Assembly (NCBI RefSeq): GCF_001368915.1
Contig: NZ_CSTE01000001.1
Span: forward strand, 693,884-757,883
Direction of reading: 5' to 3'
Length of the DNA stretch: 64,000 nt
Origin: Haloferax massiliensis
GTDB taxonomy: Archaea > Halobacteriota > Halobacteria > Halobacteriales > Haloferacaceae
Part shown: piece by piece, positions 1 through 11,295 of the stretch
Position numbering within the stretch: the first letter of the stretch is position 1
How the letters are laid out: every line of letters starts with the position of its first letter
The notes under the pieces: generated by a model
Told to the model about the DNA's origin: nothing
The model's input: only the letters and a program-made list of their open reading frames with translations
The model's database searches: none
Translations under genes and position numbers: made by a program

Positions 1-467
1 GCGGCGAGGCCGCCCGCGACGACCCCGAAGACGGGAATCACGAACGGCGCGGCGAGGACGAAACAGACCGCGAACATCGCCGCGAGCGTCCGCGCCGACT
101 TCAGTTCGCCCACCGGCGCGGAGCCCATGAGGCCGCTTATCGGGTCGCCGATGGTGAGCATGAGCATCCCCGGCACCGCGATGTGTGGGCCGAACACCAG
201 CGCGACGGCGGTCTGGCTGTAGACGTACAGCGCGTAGCCGGCGACGTTGTCCTGTTCGTACTCGCGGGTGAGCTCGTCGTAGACGACCCATTCGAGGCCG
301 CCGAACAGCCGGAGCAGTTCGAGGACGCTGACGACCGCCGCGAGGAAGACGAACAGATACCCGAGGGTACGCCACTCGACCAGCCCGAGGAGGTACAAAA
401 GCGGCATCCCCGAACCGCTCGCGTGGACCAGTCGCCGCTTCACCTCGGCGGTGCTCGGTCGCCCCAC
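1..467 (-). CDS. Polyprenol/dolichol kinase-like membrane protein, C-terminus beyond window
   Basis: This reading frame runs off the left edge, so only about 155 N-terminal residues are visible. It starts at a GTG six bases after the glyS stop codon and in the same frame, so it probably belongs to the glyS transcript. The protein begins with a basic stretch (VKRRLVHASGSG), followed by several hydrophobic helices and the motif TIGDPISGLMG. This pattern resembles CTP-dependent dolichol/polyprenol kinases and related cytidylyltransferases of the membrane, which act on isoprenoid lipids. The family is recognised from pattern only; the substrate cannot be told. An ATG at 407 is possible but would remove the conserved RRLVHASG segment. 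Confidence 0.62.
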   Translation of the reverse strand, partial: MGRPSTAEVKRRLVHASGSGMPLLYLLGLVEWRTLGYLFVFLAAVVSVLELLRLFGGLEWVVYDELTREYEQDNVAGYALYVYSQTAVALVFGPHIAVPGMLMLTIGDPISGLMGSAPVGELKSARTLAAMFAVCFVLAAPFVIPVFGVVAGGLA

Positions 468-473
468 GGCGGG

Positions 474-2258
474 TTACGCCTCGACGACCTCGTTCTCGTC
501 GAGCACGTCGTCGAACGAGGCGGTGCCGGCGCGCAGGCCGACGAGCGTTCCGACGAGGTCGTCGACGGGCAGTCGGACCTGCTTGCCGCTGTCGCGCTCG
601 CGGATGGTGACGGTGTCGCCGCCGTCGCCTTCGAGCCCGTCGCGGTCGATGGTGATGCAGAACGGCGTGCCCACCTCGTCCTGTCGGCGGTAGCGCCGAC
701 CGATGCTGCCGGAGTCGTCGTAGACGACCGCGAAGCCGGCCGCGCGGAGTTCTTCGGCCACGTCGTCCGCGAGGTCGACAAGCTCGTCGACGTTGCTCAC
801 GAGCGGGAAGACGCCGACGTTCGTCGGCGCGACCGACGGCGAAAGCGAGAGGTAGCTCCGCGCCTCACCGTCGACCTCGTCGGTCTCGTACGCGTGCGCG
901 AGGAGCGTGTACACCGTGCGGTCGATACCGAACGAGGGCTCGACCACGTGCGGCGTGATGTGCTCGCCCGCCTCTGTCTGCGTCTCGACCGAGAAGTTGG
1001 CCACGTCGGCGTCGACGGTGATTTCCTCGCCGTCGACGTCGAGGGTCACCTCGTCGGCGTCGAAGGCGTCGGGGTCGCGCTCGGCGAGCGTCTCCAGCGC
1101 CTCGGCCACGTCGGCGGCCTGCGCGCCGAACTCGGGGCCGAGCGTCGCCATGTCGGGGTCGACGACGGCGCGCTCGACCGTCTTCGGCTCGTCGTACTGC
1201 TGGAAGACGGTGAAGTCGTCGTCGCCGTACTCGCCGTGCTTCGAGAGGTCGTAGTCGCTGCGGTACGAGAACCCCGCGATCTCTATCCAGTCGCCGTCGA
1301 CCTCGCTCTCGGCGTCCCAGCAGTCCGAGGAGTAGTGGGCGCGCTCGCCCGCGAGGTGCTGGCGGAAGCGGAAGCGGTCCATGTCGACGCCGACCGTCTC
1401 GTACCACTCCTGGGCGATGCCGAGGAAGTAGCCGAGCCACGCGTTGCCGATGATACCGTCTTCGACGGCCTCGCCGATGGTCGTCTCGACGTAGTCGCCG
1501 CCGTCGGCCTCCTGTTCGGTCGCGGGGTACAGAAGCACCTCGACGTCCTCGACCGCGGAGAGGTCGGCCTCGTCGCGCTCGGGGTCGATGAAGTGCTCCA
1601 GTTCGGCCTGCGTGAACTCGCGGGTGCGGACGATGCTCTTCCGCGGCGAAATCTCGTTGCGGTAGGCGCGACCGACCTGCGTCACGCCGAACGGGAGGCT
1701 GTTTCGCGCGTACTCCTTGATGCGCGGGAACTCCACGAAGATGCCCTGCGCCGTCTCGGGCCGGAGGTAGCCCGGCGTCGACGAGCCGGGGCCGATGTTC
1801 GTCTCGAACATGAGGTTGAAGTCCTCGACCGACTGGCCGGCGAGGTCCGCGCCGCAGGTCGGACAGACGAGGCCGAGGTCGGCGATTTTCTCCGCCGCTT
1901 CCTCGGGCGACAGCGTCTCCGCGTCCTCTAGCTCGGAGTTGTCCTCGATGAGGTGGTCCGCGCGGTGGGACTCGCCGCACTCGGCGCACTCGACGAGCAT
2001 GTCGTCGAAGCCGTCGAGGTGGCCCGACGCCTCGAAGACGGGTTCGGGCATGATGGTCGGCGCTTCGATTTCGAGGTTGCCCTCCTGGACGGCGAAGCGC
2101 TCGCGCCACGCCTCCTCGACGTTGGACTTCAGGGCCGCGCCCTGCGGGCCGTAGGTGTAGAACCCGCCGACGCCGCCGTAGGCCTCCGAGGAGCCGAAGA
2201 AAAAGCCCCGGCGCTTTGCGAGTTCGGTGAGCGCGGCGGACTCGTCGCCCTCACTCAT
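474..2258 (-). CDS. glyS: Glycine--tRNA ligase (class II, archaeal type)
   Basis: Charges tRNA-Gly with glycine in the cytoplasm. The 594-residue protein has the archaeal/eukaryotic alpha2-type layout: an N-terminal catalytic part beginning AKRRGFFFGSSEAYGG, motif 2 around YLRPETAQGIF, motif 3 around EPSFGIDRTVYTLL, and a C-terminal anticodon-binding domain beginning near APTNVGVFPLV. Two CxxC pairs between about residues 93 and 135 (CAECG and CPTCG) suggest a zinc-binding insert. The ATG at 2258 overlaps the end of the upstream CBS gene by 8 bp, which implies a shared transcript. Length and motifs are complete. Confidence 0.96.
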   Translation of the reverse strand: MSEGDESAALTELAKRRGFFFGSSEAYGGVGGFYTYGPQGAALKSNVEEAWRERFAVQEGNLEIEAPTIMPEPVFEASGHLDGFDDMLVECAECGESHRADHLIEDNSELEDAETLSPEEAAEKIADLGLVCPTCGADLAGQSVEDFNLMFETNIGPGSSTPGYLRPETAQGIFVEFPRIKEYARNSLPFGVTQVGRAYRNEISPRKSIVRTREFTQAELEHFIDPERDEADLSAVEDVEVLLYPATEQEADGGDYVETTIGEAVEDGIIGNAWLGYFLGIAQEWYETVGVDMDRFRFRQHLAGERAHYSSDCWDAESEVDGDWIEIAGFSYRSDYDLSKHGEYGDDDFTVFQQYDEPKTVERAVVDPDMATLGPEFGAQAADVAEALETLAERDPDAFDADEVTLDVDGEEITVDADVANFSVETQTEAGEHITPHVVEPSFGIDRTVYTLLAHAYETDEVDGEARSYLSLSPSVAPTNVGVFPLVSNVDELVDLADDVAEELRAAGFAVVYDDSGSIGRRYRRQDEVGTPFCITIDRDGLEGDGGDTVTIRERDSGKQVRLPVDDLVGTLVGLRAGTASFDDVLDENEVVEA

Positions 2259-3105
2259 ACAGCGCCTCCAGCAGGTTGACGTCGCGGACGACGCCGATGA
2301 GTTCGTCGCCGGACACCAGCGGAATCTGCTCGATGTCCTCGCGAATCATCGTCTGGGCGGCGTCCTTGGCGGTGACGCGCGTCGCGACGCTCACGAGGTC
2401 GTCGGTCATGAACTTCGAGACCGGCTCGGCCGGAATCTCGACGTTCCGGGTCGGGATGTAGCGGTTGCCCACCGCCTTGATTCCCTCCCACATCCACTCG
2501 TCGTCCTGGTTGGCGACCGAATCGCCGGTGCCGGCCTCGCCTTCGACGACGCGGGCGACCTCGATGATGTCGACTTCGGTCACGATGCCGGCCAGCGAGG
2601 CCTCGTCGTCGAGGACGATGGCGTAGGGCACGTTCGCGTAGAAAATCTCCCGCTCGACGATGTGGAGCGGCACGTCGACGTACGTCGTGTTCACGTCGCG
2701 GGCGGCGACGTCGCCGACCTCGGTCTCGCCGTCGATGTCGCCGCGGGCGATGGCCCGGACCACGTCGGTGACGGTGAGGATGCCCTCGATGGCGTCGCCG
2801 TCGACGACGGGGATTCGGCGCGCGCCCTCCGAGACCATCGTCGCGGCCACCGCTTCGAGCTCGTCGTCGGCGCTCGCGGTCGGCACCTCGCGGACGAGCA
2901 CCGCCAGTTGGTCCTCGTCGGGGTGCTCGATGAGGTCCTCCCGAGAGATGAGCCCCCGGTACTTCGTCCCCTCGTCGGTCTCTTTCACCACAGGAACAGA
3001 AGAGAACCCACGCTCTTGGAGGTATTCCAGAACGTCGTCGCGGGTGCCCGGCAGGGACACCGTCACGACCTCCTCGCCGCGGGTCATCGCGTCGGCTACT
3101 TTCAT
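2251..3105 (-). CDS. Protein with four CBS domains
   Basis: This 284-residue protein is built from two tandem CBS-domain pairs and no other recognisable domain. The repeats are visible as recurring signatures: MKVADAMTR at the N-terminus, VGDVAARDVNTTYVDVPL, and VSKFMTDDLVSVATRVTAKDAAQTM near the C-terminus. CBS pairs usually bind adenosyl nucleotides and report energy state, so a sensor role is likely, but the partner is unknown. The start chosen is the ATG at 3105; an open frame continues upstream but is low-complexity and lacks the CBS start signature. The gene lies directly upstream of glyS and overlaps it by 8 bp. Confidence 0.88.
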   Translation of the reverse strand: MKVADAMTRGEEVVTVSLPGTRDDVLEYLQERGFSSVPVVKETDEGTKYRGLISREDLIEHPDEDQLAVLVREVPTASADDELEAVAATMVSEGARRIPVVDGDAIEGILTVTDVVRAIARGDIDGETEVGDVAARDVNTTYVDVPLHIVEREIFYANVPYAIVLDDEASLAGIVTEVDIIEVARVVEGEAGTGDSVANQDDEWMWEGIKAVGNRYIPTRNVEIPAEPVSKFMTDDLVSVATRVTAKDAAQTMIREDIEQIPLVSGDELIGVVRDVNLLEALYE

Positions 3106-3232
3106 ACACCCGCTTTCTTTCCCCCGCCTAATGTACTCTGCGAACGCTTTCGCCTCGTTGGCAGGCGTCCGCCGCCGCTCACGGGCGCGTCCACGACGCG
3201 GGCGACGACCCGCGGACGGCGCGGCCTCCGGC

Positions 3233-3808
3233 TCAGTTCTCGCCGGCCGCGTCGTCGCCGCTGTTCGGCGCGTACCGCCGAATCGCGTCGAGGTTGGGGA
3301 AGAACTTCTCGGGGTCGTCGTGTTCGACGACGCCCACGACGGTGCCGTCGAGTTTCTGGAGGTAGGTGTACATCCGCCCCTCCTCGACGGCGACGGTCGC
3401 GCACTCAAGCGCCTCGCGGAGGTCCCACGCGCCGGCGATGAACACCGCGGTCTCGGCGTCCGGCGAGAACAGCGCCGTCACCATGTAGACGCGGCCGTCG
3501 TTCTCCGCGCGGTACACCTCGTACTCGGGGAACGAGGTCGCCTCGAACAGGTCGGAAACCGTCTCGGCCTTGTCGCCGGGGATGACGTACGCGAGGCCGA
3601 ACGCCCCCTCGTCGCCCTTCCCGCTGGAGGGACCGAACGGGCCGCTGTCGCCCGCGGCGATGCGGACCGTCGTCCACCCGTCGTCCTCGAACTCGTCGGC
3701 CATCGCGGTCATGTCGTCGAGCGTCGCGCCCCACGCCTCGCGGCGACGGTCCGCCTCGCCGGCGATGCGTTCGACCTCGGGCGTCTCGTCGTCTCCGAGT
3801 TCGGCCAT
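3233..3808 (-). CDS. Conserved haloarchaeal protein of unknown function (191 aa)
   Basis: A soluble, acidic 191-residue protein without signal peptide or membrane segment. It contains a central alpha/beta stretch (GLAYVIPGDKAETV, FPEYEVYRAEND, VYMVTALFSPDAETAVFIAG) that resembles a compact single-domain fold. I recall similar haloarchaeal proteins grouped as DUF7529 but cannot confirm that here. Codon use matches the neighbours, and the minus-strand frame is much better than the overlapping plus-strand frames. It stands alone, about 127 bp from the CBS gene, and nothing in the context tells its role. Confidence 0.82.
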   Translation of the reverse strand: MAELGDDETPEVERIAGEADRRREAWGATLDDMTAMADEFEDDGWTTVRIAAGDSGPFGPSSGKGDEGAFGLAYVIPGDKAETVSDLFEATSFPEYEVYRAENDGRVYMVTALFSPDAETAVFIAGAWDLREALECATVAVEEGRMYTYLQKLDGTVVGVVEHDDPEKFFPNLDAIRRYAPNSGDDAAGEN

Positions 3809-3869
3809 ACCCGTTCTGGACGACGTGTATGGTAAAAGGCATCGAAGGTCGCGGGCGGTCCGGGGCCGG

Positions 3870-4325
3870 TCAGTAGTTGATTTCGAAGACGACCTCCATC
3901 GCGTAGGAGGTCGCGAGGATACAGACCGACGCGAGGAGGAGTTTCACCCCGCTCGACGGCCGCTCGTCGCCCGTCGCCGGTCGCAGTCGCGGCGGCAGTA
4001 TCGCGTCGAGGGCGTCCCCGACGAGCTTCTCGACGCCGACGGGCTCGTCGCTCCCCGAGAACAGGCCGCCGTCGCTGTCGCCGTTGCCGCCGTTTCCGCC
4101 GTTTCCGTCCCCGCGTTTCCACGCCGCCTTCGGGCGGACTTTGAGCGACGCGTAGCCGAACATGGCGAACCCGAGAAAGAACATGAGCCACTTCGCGCCG
4201 GGCAGTCCGTTGCCGGCGAGCGTGCTCACGACGGCGGTCACGACGAACACCACGCCGGTGAGCGAGACGGCGTAGACCACGGCGTCGATGGCCTTGACGC
4301 CGAGTCGGCGTGGGTCGAACTCCAT
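3870..4325 (-). CDS. Small haloarchaeal membrane protein (151 aa)
   Basis: The 151-residue protein has two N-terminal membrane helices (about residues 15-35 and 45-62), a Gly/Asn/Asp-rich linker (about residues 73-90), a soluble segment, and a final helix (about residues 128-145). No catalytic motif is visible. It begins 2 bp after the stop of the ABC ATPase gene dppF on the same strand, so it may be transcribed with the dipeptide transporter. A link to transport is possible but unproven. I associate it with a haloarchaeal DUF (7555) from memory only. Confidence 0.8.
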   Translation of the reverse strand: MEFDPRRLGVKAIDAVVYAVSLTGVVFVVTAVVSTLAGNGLPGAKWLMFFLGFAMFGYASLKVRPKAAWKRGDGNGGNGGNGDSDGGLFSGSDEPVGVEKLVGDALDAILPPRLRPATGDERPSSGVKLLLASVCILATSYAMEVVFEINY

Positions 4326-4327
4326 GG

Positions 4328-5658
4328 CTATCGGACGAGCGTCTCGAAGACGGTCGCCGGCTCCTCGTACTCGGCGTCGTGGCGGTGACAGAGGCTCAGT
4401 CGCCCCCGGTCGCCGACCGCGAGCTGTTCGGGCCGCTCGTGGTCACAGACGCTTCCGAACTCCTCGCGGAGGTAGGTCCGCGCGGCGTCTTCGTCGTCGT
4501 TTTCGGCGTAGTCGGCGGCCTCGCGGACGTGGGTCATCACGTCCGACGGCACGTCGAGGTCGCCGAACAGTTCGGGGATGATTTCGTCCATGCCGGCGCG
4601 GTGGCTCTCGCGGCCGAGCAGTTCTCGAACGCGGTCGCCGAGCGACGGGTCGGCGCGCGAGCGCTCCCGAAGCACCTCGCGGAAGACCTCGATGCGCTCC
4701 CAGACGTCGGGGTCCATGTCCCTGTACGCCGCCGGGCGAATCTTCACCGGACAGCGCGTCGAGAACGGACAGCCCGCCGGCGGGTCCCGCGGGCTCGGCG
4801 GCGTCCCGCGAAGGGTGATGCGGTCGCGCTCGACCGTCGGGTCAGGCTCCGGAATCGACGACAACAGCGCGTGGGTGTACGGGTTCGCCGGCTCGTCGAA
4901 CAGCTCGTCGGCCGGGCCGATTTCCATCATGTTGCCGAGGTACATCACGGCGACGCGGTCGCAGATGTGGCGGACGACCGCGAGGTCGTGGGCGATAAAC
5001 AGGTACGTCAGCCCGAACTCGTTTTGCAGGTCTTCGAGCAGGTTGAGAATCTTCGCCTGCACGGACACGTCGAGCGCCGACACCGGCTCGTCGAGGATGA
5101 TGAACTCCGGTTCGAGCGCGAGCGCGCGGGCGATGCCGATGCGCTGGCGCTGGCCGCCGGAGAACTGGTGGGGGTAGCGGTAGTAGTGCTGTTCCTGCAG
5201 GCCGACGGTTTCGAGCAGTTCGCGGACGCGCTCGCGGCGTTCGGACGGCGTCTTCCAGTCGTGGACGTCGAGCGGCTCGCGGACGATTTCGCCGACGGTC
5301 ATCCGCTCGTTGAGGCTCGAATCGGGGTCCTGGAACACCATCTGCACGTCCTTGCGGAACTGCTTGAGGTCGGAGCCGGACAGCGTGGTGATGTCCGTGC
5401 CGTTGAGTTTGACCTCGCCCGCGGTGGCCTCTTCGAGGCGCATCAGCGTGCGGCCGAGCGTGGACTTCCCACAGCCGGACTCGCCGACGAGCCCGAGCGT
5501 CTCGCCGCGCTGGATGTCGAACGAGACGCCGTCGACCGCCTTCACGGGATTGCTCCCGAGGAGGCCGCCGTCCTCGTAGTAGGTCTTGAGGTCGTTGACT
5601 TCGAGAATGGTCTCTCCGCGCGCCGTCGTGGGTCGCTCTTCTTCAGTGGGTGTGGTAC

Positions 5659-5662
<4 letters not shown>
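4328..5662 (-). CDS. dppF: Dipeptide/oligopeptide ABC transporter ATP-binding protein DppF
   Basis: One of two ATPases that power the Dpp/Opp importer encoded here. Residues 15-290 form the nucleotide-binding domain with Walker [10 protein letters not shown], the signature [15 protein letters not shown] and Walker [13 protein letters not shown]. The oligopeptide-transporter C-terminal motif follows with cysteines in [11 protein letters not shown], a region often found in peptide-importer ATPases. A further soluble tail of about 120 residues rich in Asp/Glu completes the 444-residue protein; such tails occur in haloarchaeal DppF homologues. The start overlaps the dppD stop by 4 bp (ATGA-type coupling). 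Confidence 0.94.
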
Positions 5663-6734
<1,072 letters not shown>

Positions 6735-6738
<4 letters not shown>

Positions 6739-8174
6739 GCGCCACCTCCCGTGGCGGCGGCCTCGTCACCGGTGTCCGCCTGCGGGTCGATGGCGTCGCG
6801 GATGCCGTCGCCGAAGGCGTTCAGCCCGGTCACGACGAGCGTGATGAGGAGGCCGGGAACCAGCGAGATGTGCCACGAGGGGCTCGCGACGTACTGCTGT
6901 CCGTTGGCGATGAGCCGCCCCCACTCGGGGGTCGGCGCGGTGATGCCGAGCCCGAGATACGAGAGCCCGGCGACGCTAATGATGATTCCACCGAGACTGA
7001 GCGAGGCGTAGATGAGCATGTAGCTGAACACGTAGGGGGCCATGTGCTTGCGCATGACCTGCGTCGGCGTCTGTCCGAACGACTTCGCGGCGTCGATCCA
7101 GTCCTCCTCGGACACCTGGAGCGCCGGGCCACGTATCGACCGCCAGATGAACGGCCAGTAGACGACGCTGAAGATGAGGATGATGAGCACCGCGCCGTCG
7201 TACAACTCCCTGACCCAGGTGTTCTGGAAGATGACGAGCATCAAGATGAGGACCATGATGACCGGCAACGCCTGTACCGAGTCGGAGACTAACACCGTCG
7301 CCAAGTCCGCCAGCCCCTTGTAGTACGCCGTTATCATGGCCAAGCCGAGTCCGATGAGCCCGGCGATGCCCATGGCGACGACGGCGATGGTCAGGGATAT
7401 CCTGGCCCCGAACACCACCTGTGTGAACAGGTCCTTCCCGTTCGTCGCCGTGCCGAACGGATGGAACCGCCCGTAGTCGTCGTACGTCAGCGGCGCGACG
7501 TTCTCGTCACCCGCGCCCTGCGACCCCGAGCCGAGGTTGGCCTCGCCGACGAGGACCGTCTCGGTGCTCTGGGTGTCTTCGCTCCAGTAGGTGACCTCGT
7601 AGTCGTACGGCTGGAGGATGTTCCGCTCCATCGTGGTCGGCCCGAGCGCGGGCGCGAATACCGCCATGACCACAAACGTGATGACGATAACGAGCCCGAA
7701 CTTGCCCCAGGAGTGACCCCGGAAGCGGTTGACCACGTCGTCCCGCGGCGTCCAGTCGACGCGGCGGTAGTGGCGGCGGAATCGGGTGTAGCCGTTCCAC
7801 GCCCACGCCAGCACTGCGAAGGCGTACGCGTAGACGAACGCGACCCGGATGAACCACGCGACTGCGGGCGAGAGCCCGAGGAAGGTGTTCTCGTAGCCCG
7901 TTCCGTTCCAGTAGCCCTGGTTCGGAATCACGTCGCGGGAGACGAGCGTCGGAACCGCGTTGAACGCCGCCTGCAACGACTGGACGGCGGACGCGCCGGG
8001 GTCACCGGGGAGGAGGTTGACGACCACGCCGGCGACGGCGCCGACGACTTGGAGGATAGCGCCCAGCTCGACGCCGATGAGGACGGCACCGACGGCGGCC
8101 CAAATCAGCGCTGGCTGGGGGTTCTCAGCGACTCGTTGTCGGAGCGGAATCTCGGTTTCGGTTGTCGTGCTCAC
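6735..8174 (-). CDS. dppC: Dipeptide/oligopeptide ABC transporter permease DppC
   Basis: Membrane permease of the importer. At 479 residues it is longer than the usual 280-300 because of an N-terminal extension with two extra membrane helices (about residues 22-50 and 110-128) and a loop of about 80 residues before the core. The core keeps the binding-protein-dependent transport signature, including GTATNGKDLFTQVVFGARIS and a C-terminal WGRLIANGQ segment. The start is 6 bp from the dppB stop. Extended DppC proteins are common in haloarchaea, so this is not a fusion artefact. Confidence 0.93.
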
Positions 8175-8180
8175 TGTGAT

Positions 8181-9230
8181 TCACCCGTCGTACCCGACGC
8201 GCGGGTCGATAATCGTGTACAGGAAGTCCTGCAGGATGTTCGTGCCGACCAGGATGAGGATGAAGATGAACATCAGCGTCCCGATGAGCGGCAGGTCCCC
8301 GTTGATGGCGGCGTTGAAGAACAGCCACCCGAGGCCGTTGATGGCGAAGACCGTCTCGACGAACACCGACCCGCCGAGAAGCAGGAACGCCTCGCCCGTG
8401 ATGATGGGCACGAGCGGGATGAGCGCGTTCCGGAAGATGTGCTTCCAGACGAGCGAGCGCCCGGAGACACCCTTCGCGCGGGCGGTCTCGACGTAGTTCG
8501 AGTTGATGGTTTCGAGGACGGCGGTGCGGCCGATACGCATCTCGTTACCCATCGACGCCGACCCGAGGACCAGCGCCGCCGGGGCGATCTGCTTCGTCGC
8601 CCGGATGAACGACTCGGTCCACCCGCCGGGGTCGGCGAGGAACTGCTCGACCGGCGATTGGAAGAAGCCCAGCGCCGGCGGCGTGACGACGTTCGTCCTG
8701 ACGATCCACGTCTGCCACGTGAACAGGCCGTTCGTCCACGTCCCGAGCTGTGAGAGGGCCGTGACGAGCATGATTGCCAGCCAGAAGTTCGGCATCGCGC
8801 GCCAGACGATTCCGCCGAAGGAGGCGACGTAGTCGGACGGCGTGTTCGGGTTCAATCCGGCGTAGAAGCCGAGCGGAATCCCGACGAACAGCGCGATGAG
8901 CACCGACCAGAAGCCGAGCCAAATCGTCCGGGGCGCGTAGATCTCGATGAGTTCGTACGCGGTCGTCCCGGGCGCGATGACCCACGACTGGCCGAGTTGG
9001 AAGGTGAACAGCTCGTACATGAAGTCGAGGTACTGACTCCAGAGCGGCTGGTTCAATCCGAGGTTCGTTCGAATCTGTTCTGCCGCCTGCGGGTTGTATT
9101 GCGTCCCCAGAATCGCCGACACGGGGTCGAGCGGCCCCAGGCGGATGAGGGCAAACGTAATCGTCGTCCCGAAGATGACGACAGGAATCGACATCAGTAC
9201 CCTGCGGAGGAAGTACTGCCATCGACTCAT
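8181..9230 (-). CDS. dppB: Dipeptide/oligopeptide ABC transporter permease DppB
   Basis: First permease of the importer, 349 residues, with the typical N-terminal membrane anchor (RRVLMSIPVVIFGTTITFAL), an external region carrying GPLDPVSAILG, and the permease core ending in YTIIDPRVGYDG, as usual for DppB. The EAA-like loop RAKGVSGRSLVWKHIFRNAL contacts the ATPases. The gene follows dppA after a 211-bp gap that holds no gene and may contain a processing or attenuation site. That layout would let the binding protein be made in excess of the membrane parts. Confidence 0.93.
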   Translation of the reverse strand: MSRWQYFLRRVLMSIPVVIFGTTITFALIRLGPLDPVSAILGTQYNPQAAEQIRTNLGLNQPLWSQYLDFMYELFTFQLGQSWVIAPGTTAYELIEIYAPRTIWLGFWSVLIALFVGIPLGFYAGLNPNTPSDYVASFGGIVWRAMPNFWLAIMLVTALSQLGTWTNGLFTWQTWIVRTNVVTPPALGFFQSPVEQFLADPGGWTESFIRATKQIAPAALVLGSASMGNEMRIGRTAVLETINSNYVETARAKGVSGRSLVWKHIFRNALIPLVPIITGEAFLLLGGSVFVETVFAINGLGWLFFNAAINGDLPLIGTLMFIFILILVGTNILQDFLYTIIDPRVGYDG

Positions 9231-9441
9231 GGCATCACCTCGCAGACCGTTCGAGCGGACATTATTGTAAGGGTTTACTGAGTGGTATGGTTATGTCTTG
9301 CGCTTCGAAGTCCCAATACTGCTGTTTCAGCAACTCTAACGCCAGATTATGCCACATAGTAGCGACTAACTATACGCTTGTCAAAAATATCCGGGAGTTC
9401 GATTCGGACGGGACGCGAGGGCGTGCCCGTGTTCCCCGGCG

Positions 9442-11295
9442 TTATCGGTTGAGGGTGACGTTGTTGAGCTTCTGACGGCTCGGACCCATCCCACCGAACG
9501 GCTCGATTTCGACGGTGTCGTACCAGAACGCCTCCTCTTTCTGGTTGTAGATGGGCAGCATCGCAACGTCCTCCCAGTTGGCCAGCTCGATGTTGACGTA
9601 GGCCTCGTCGCGGACCTGCTGGGCCTCGTCGGTCGGAGCCGGGTTGTTGACGACCTGCTGGTAGGCGTCGGTCGCCTGTTGGGCCGCGTCGCCGTTCTCG
9701 CTCGTCCAGTTGACGTACGAAATCGGACCCTGCTTGGACGTGTCCGTCTGCGGCGGGTTCATGAGCTGCAGGAAGTTGTCCGGGGCCGGCCAGTCGGCGA
9801 TCCAGCCGAGGGTGTACGCTTCGAGCTGGCCGTTGCGGCCGCGTTCGAGGAGCGTCGAGAAGTCGGCCTTCTGAATCTGCATGTTGACGTGGGCGGACGC
9901 GAGCTGGTCGCGGAGGATGCTCGCCATCTCCTCCCACGCGTTGGAGTTGTACTGGGTCCACTGGACCTCGAACTGGTTGTCCGGGCCGTAGCCGGCCTCC
10001 TCCATGACCTGTCGGGCGGCCTCGATGTCCGTCTCGCCCGCGCTGTACGGGTAGTCGGAGCTGACGAGGTCGCTCGCGGCCTGCGCGCCGCCGGGGAAGA
10101 TGGTCGGGGGCGTAAAGAGTTCCGCCGCGGAGCCGCGGCCCTTGAACACTTCCGAGACCATCTGGTCTTGGTTCAGGACGTAGGCGAACGCCTGACGGAC
10201 CGCCTTCGGGACCTTGTTCATGTTGAAGCCGACGTAGTAAATCGACAGCGTCGGGACGCCGACGTAGTTGAGCGTCTTCCCGTTGCGGACCGGGCCGTAC
10301 GTCCCGATTTCGCGGCCGTACTCGTCGGTCGACTCCACCTGGGCCAGTCCGGGGTCGTACTGCGCGGTGGGCAGCGTGAAGTAGTCCGCGTTCTCGTTCA
10401 TCGCGTAGTTGTAGCGGGCCGTGTCGTCCTCGATGACCTGCCAGCGGACGTTGTCGACCTGCGCGGCCTGCCCGTAGTAGTCGTCGTACTTGGAGACGGC
10501 CGCGGCGGTGCCCTGTTCCCAGAAGGCGAACTCGAACGGACCCGCGCCGATGGGGTTGTTCGACGCGAACTCGGTGTACTCCATCTGGCCGTCGTGGCCC
10601 TCGATGTCGCCGAGGACGCCCTCGGGGAGGGCGGCGAAGGAGGTGTAGGCGAACATCTCAAGGGTGTCGTGGAACGGCTCCGAGAGGTTGACGACGAGTT
10701 CGGTCTCCGTCTCGCCGACTTCGAGGCCGAGCGAACCGGGTTTGTACACCTCGGTCTCCTCGCCGTCCTGCGTGACGGTCTCCGTCTCGTGTTCGACGCC
10801 GACGGAGTCGAGGATGAAGTAGGCGCGGCGGCTGTTCTCGGAGGCCGCGAGGCGCTCCCACGAGTAGATGAAGTCGGAGGCGGTGACCTGCTCGCCGTTG
10901 TGGTAGGTGGCGTCGGCGAGCTCGAACGTGTAGGTCGTGAAGTCGTCGGAGACCGTGTAGTCCGCGGCGAGTTCGTTTTCGACCGTCGGGAGGGCGTTCT
11001 GGTAGGACATCAAGCAGTCGAAGACCTGCTGGATGAGGATGCCCGACGACGTGTCAGTCGCGGCGACGGGGTCCATCGTCGTGATGGTCCCCGAGAGGAT
11101 GCGGTTGAACACCGAACCGGACAGCTCCGTGCCCGTGTCCTCTTGGGTCGTCGCGGTGGTGGTTCCCTCGCCACCGGATTCGGTCGTCGTCTCTTCACCG
11201 TCACCGCCGGTACAACCGGCGAGGGCGGCGGCCGTGGCGGCTCCACCCGTTGCCTTCAGAAAGCGGCGACGCGAGAGTTTGTTAGTGTCTGGCAT
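9442..11295 (-). CDS. dppA: Dipeptide/oligopeptide ABC transporter substrate-binding lipoprotein DppA
   Basis: Extracellular solute-binding protein of family 5 (SBP_bac_5), 617 residues. The N-terminus has a twin-arginine signal (SRRRFLKATGG) followed by a lipobox ending AGC at about residue 28, then a Thr/Glu/Gly-rich linker, so it is exported folded by Tat and anchored by lipid. Family features include the opening AADYTVSDDFTTYTFEL and the hinge region NQDQMVSEVFKG. It is first in the dpp operon and upstream of the permeases. The peptide specificity cannot be read from sequence. Confidence 0.94.
   Translation of the reverse strand: MPDTNKLSRRRFLKATGGAATAAALAGCTGGDGEETTTESGGEGTTTATTQEDTGTELSGSVFNRILSGTITTMDPVAATDTSSGILIQQVFDCLMSYQNALPTVENELAADYTVSDDFTTYTFELADATYHNGEQVTASDFIYSWERLAASENSRRAYFILDSVGVEHETETVTQDGEETEVYKPGSLGLEVGETETELVVNLSEPFHDTLEMFAYTSFAALPEGVLGDIEGHDGQMEYTEFASNNPIGAGPFEFAFWEQGTAAAVSKYDDYYGQAAQVDNVRWQVIEDDTARYNYAMNENADYFTLPTAQYDPGLAQVESTDEYGREIGTYGPVRNGKTLNYVGVPTLSIYYVGFNMNKVPKAVRQAFAYVLNQDQMVSEVFKGRGSAAELFTPPTIFPGGAQAASDLVSSDYPYSAGETDIEAARQVMEEAGYGPDNQFEVQWTQYNSNAWEEMASILRDQLASAHVNMQIQKADFSTLLERGRNGQLEAYTLGWIADWPAPDNFLQLMNPPQTDTSKQGPISYVNWTSENGDAAQQATDAYQQVVNNPAPTDEAQQVRDEAYVNIELANWEDVAMLPIYNQKEEAFWYDTVEIEPFGGMGPSRQKLNNVTLNR

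Noticed and set aside
183-1931. Long plus-strand open frame across the partial kinase gene and glyS
   Set aside because: It is the antisense shadow of GC-rich coding sequence. glyS on the minus strand has complete family motifs, and the plus frame has none. The same applies to plus frames at 4310-5956, 5650-7011, 9679-11355 and 27148-28821.
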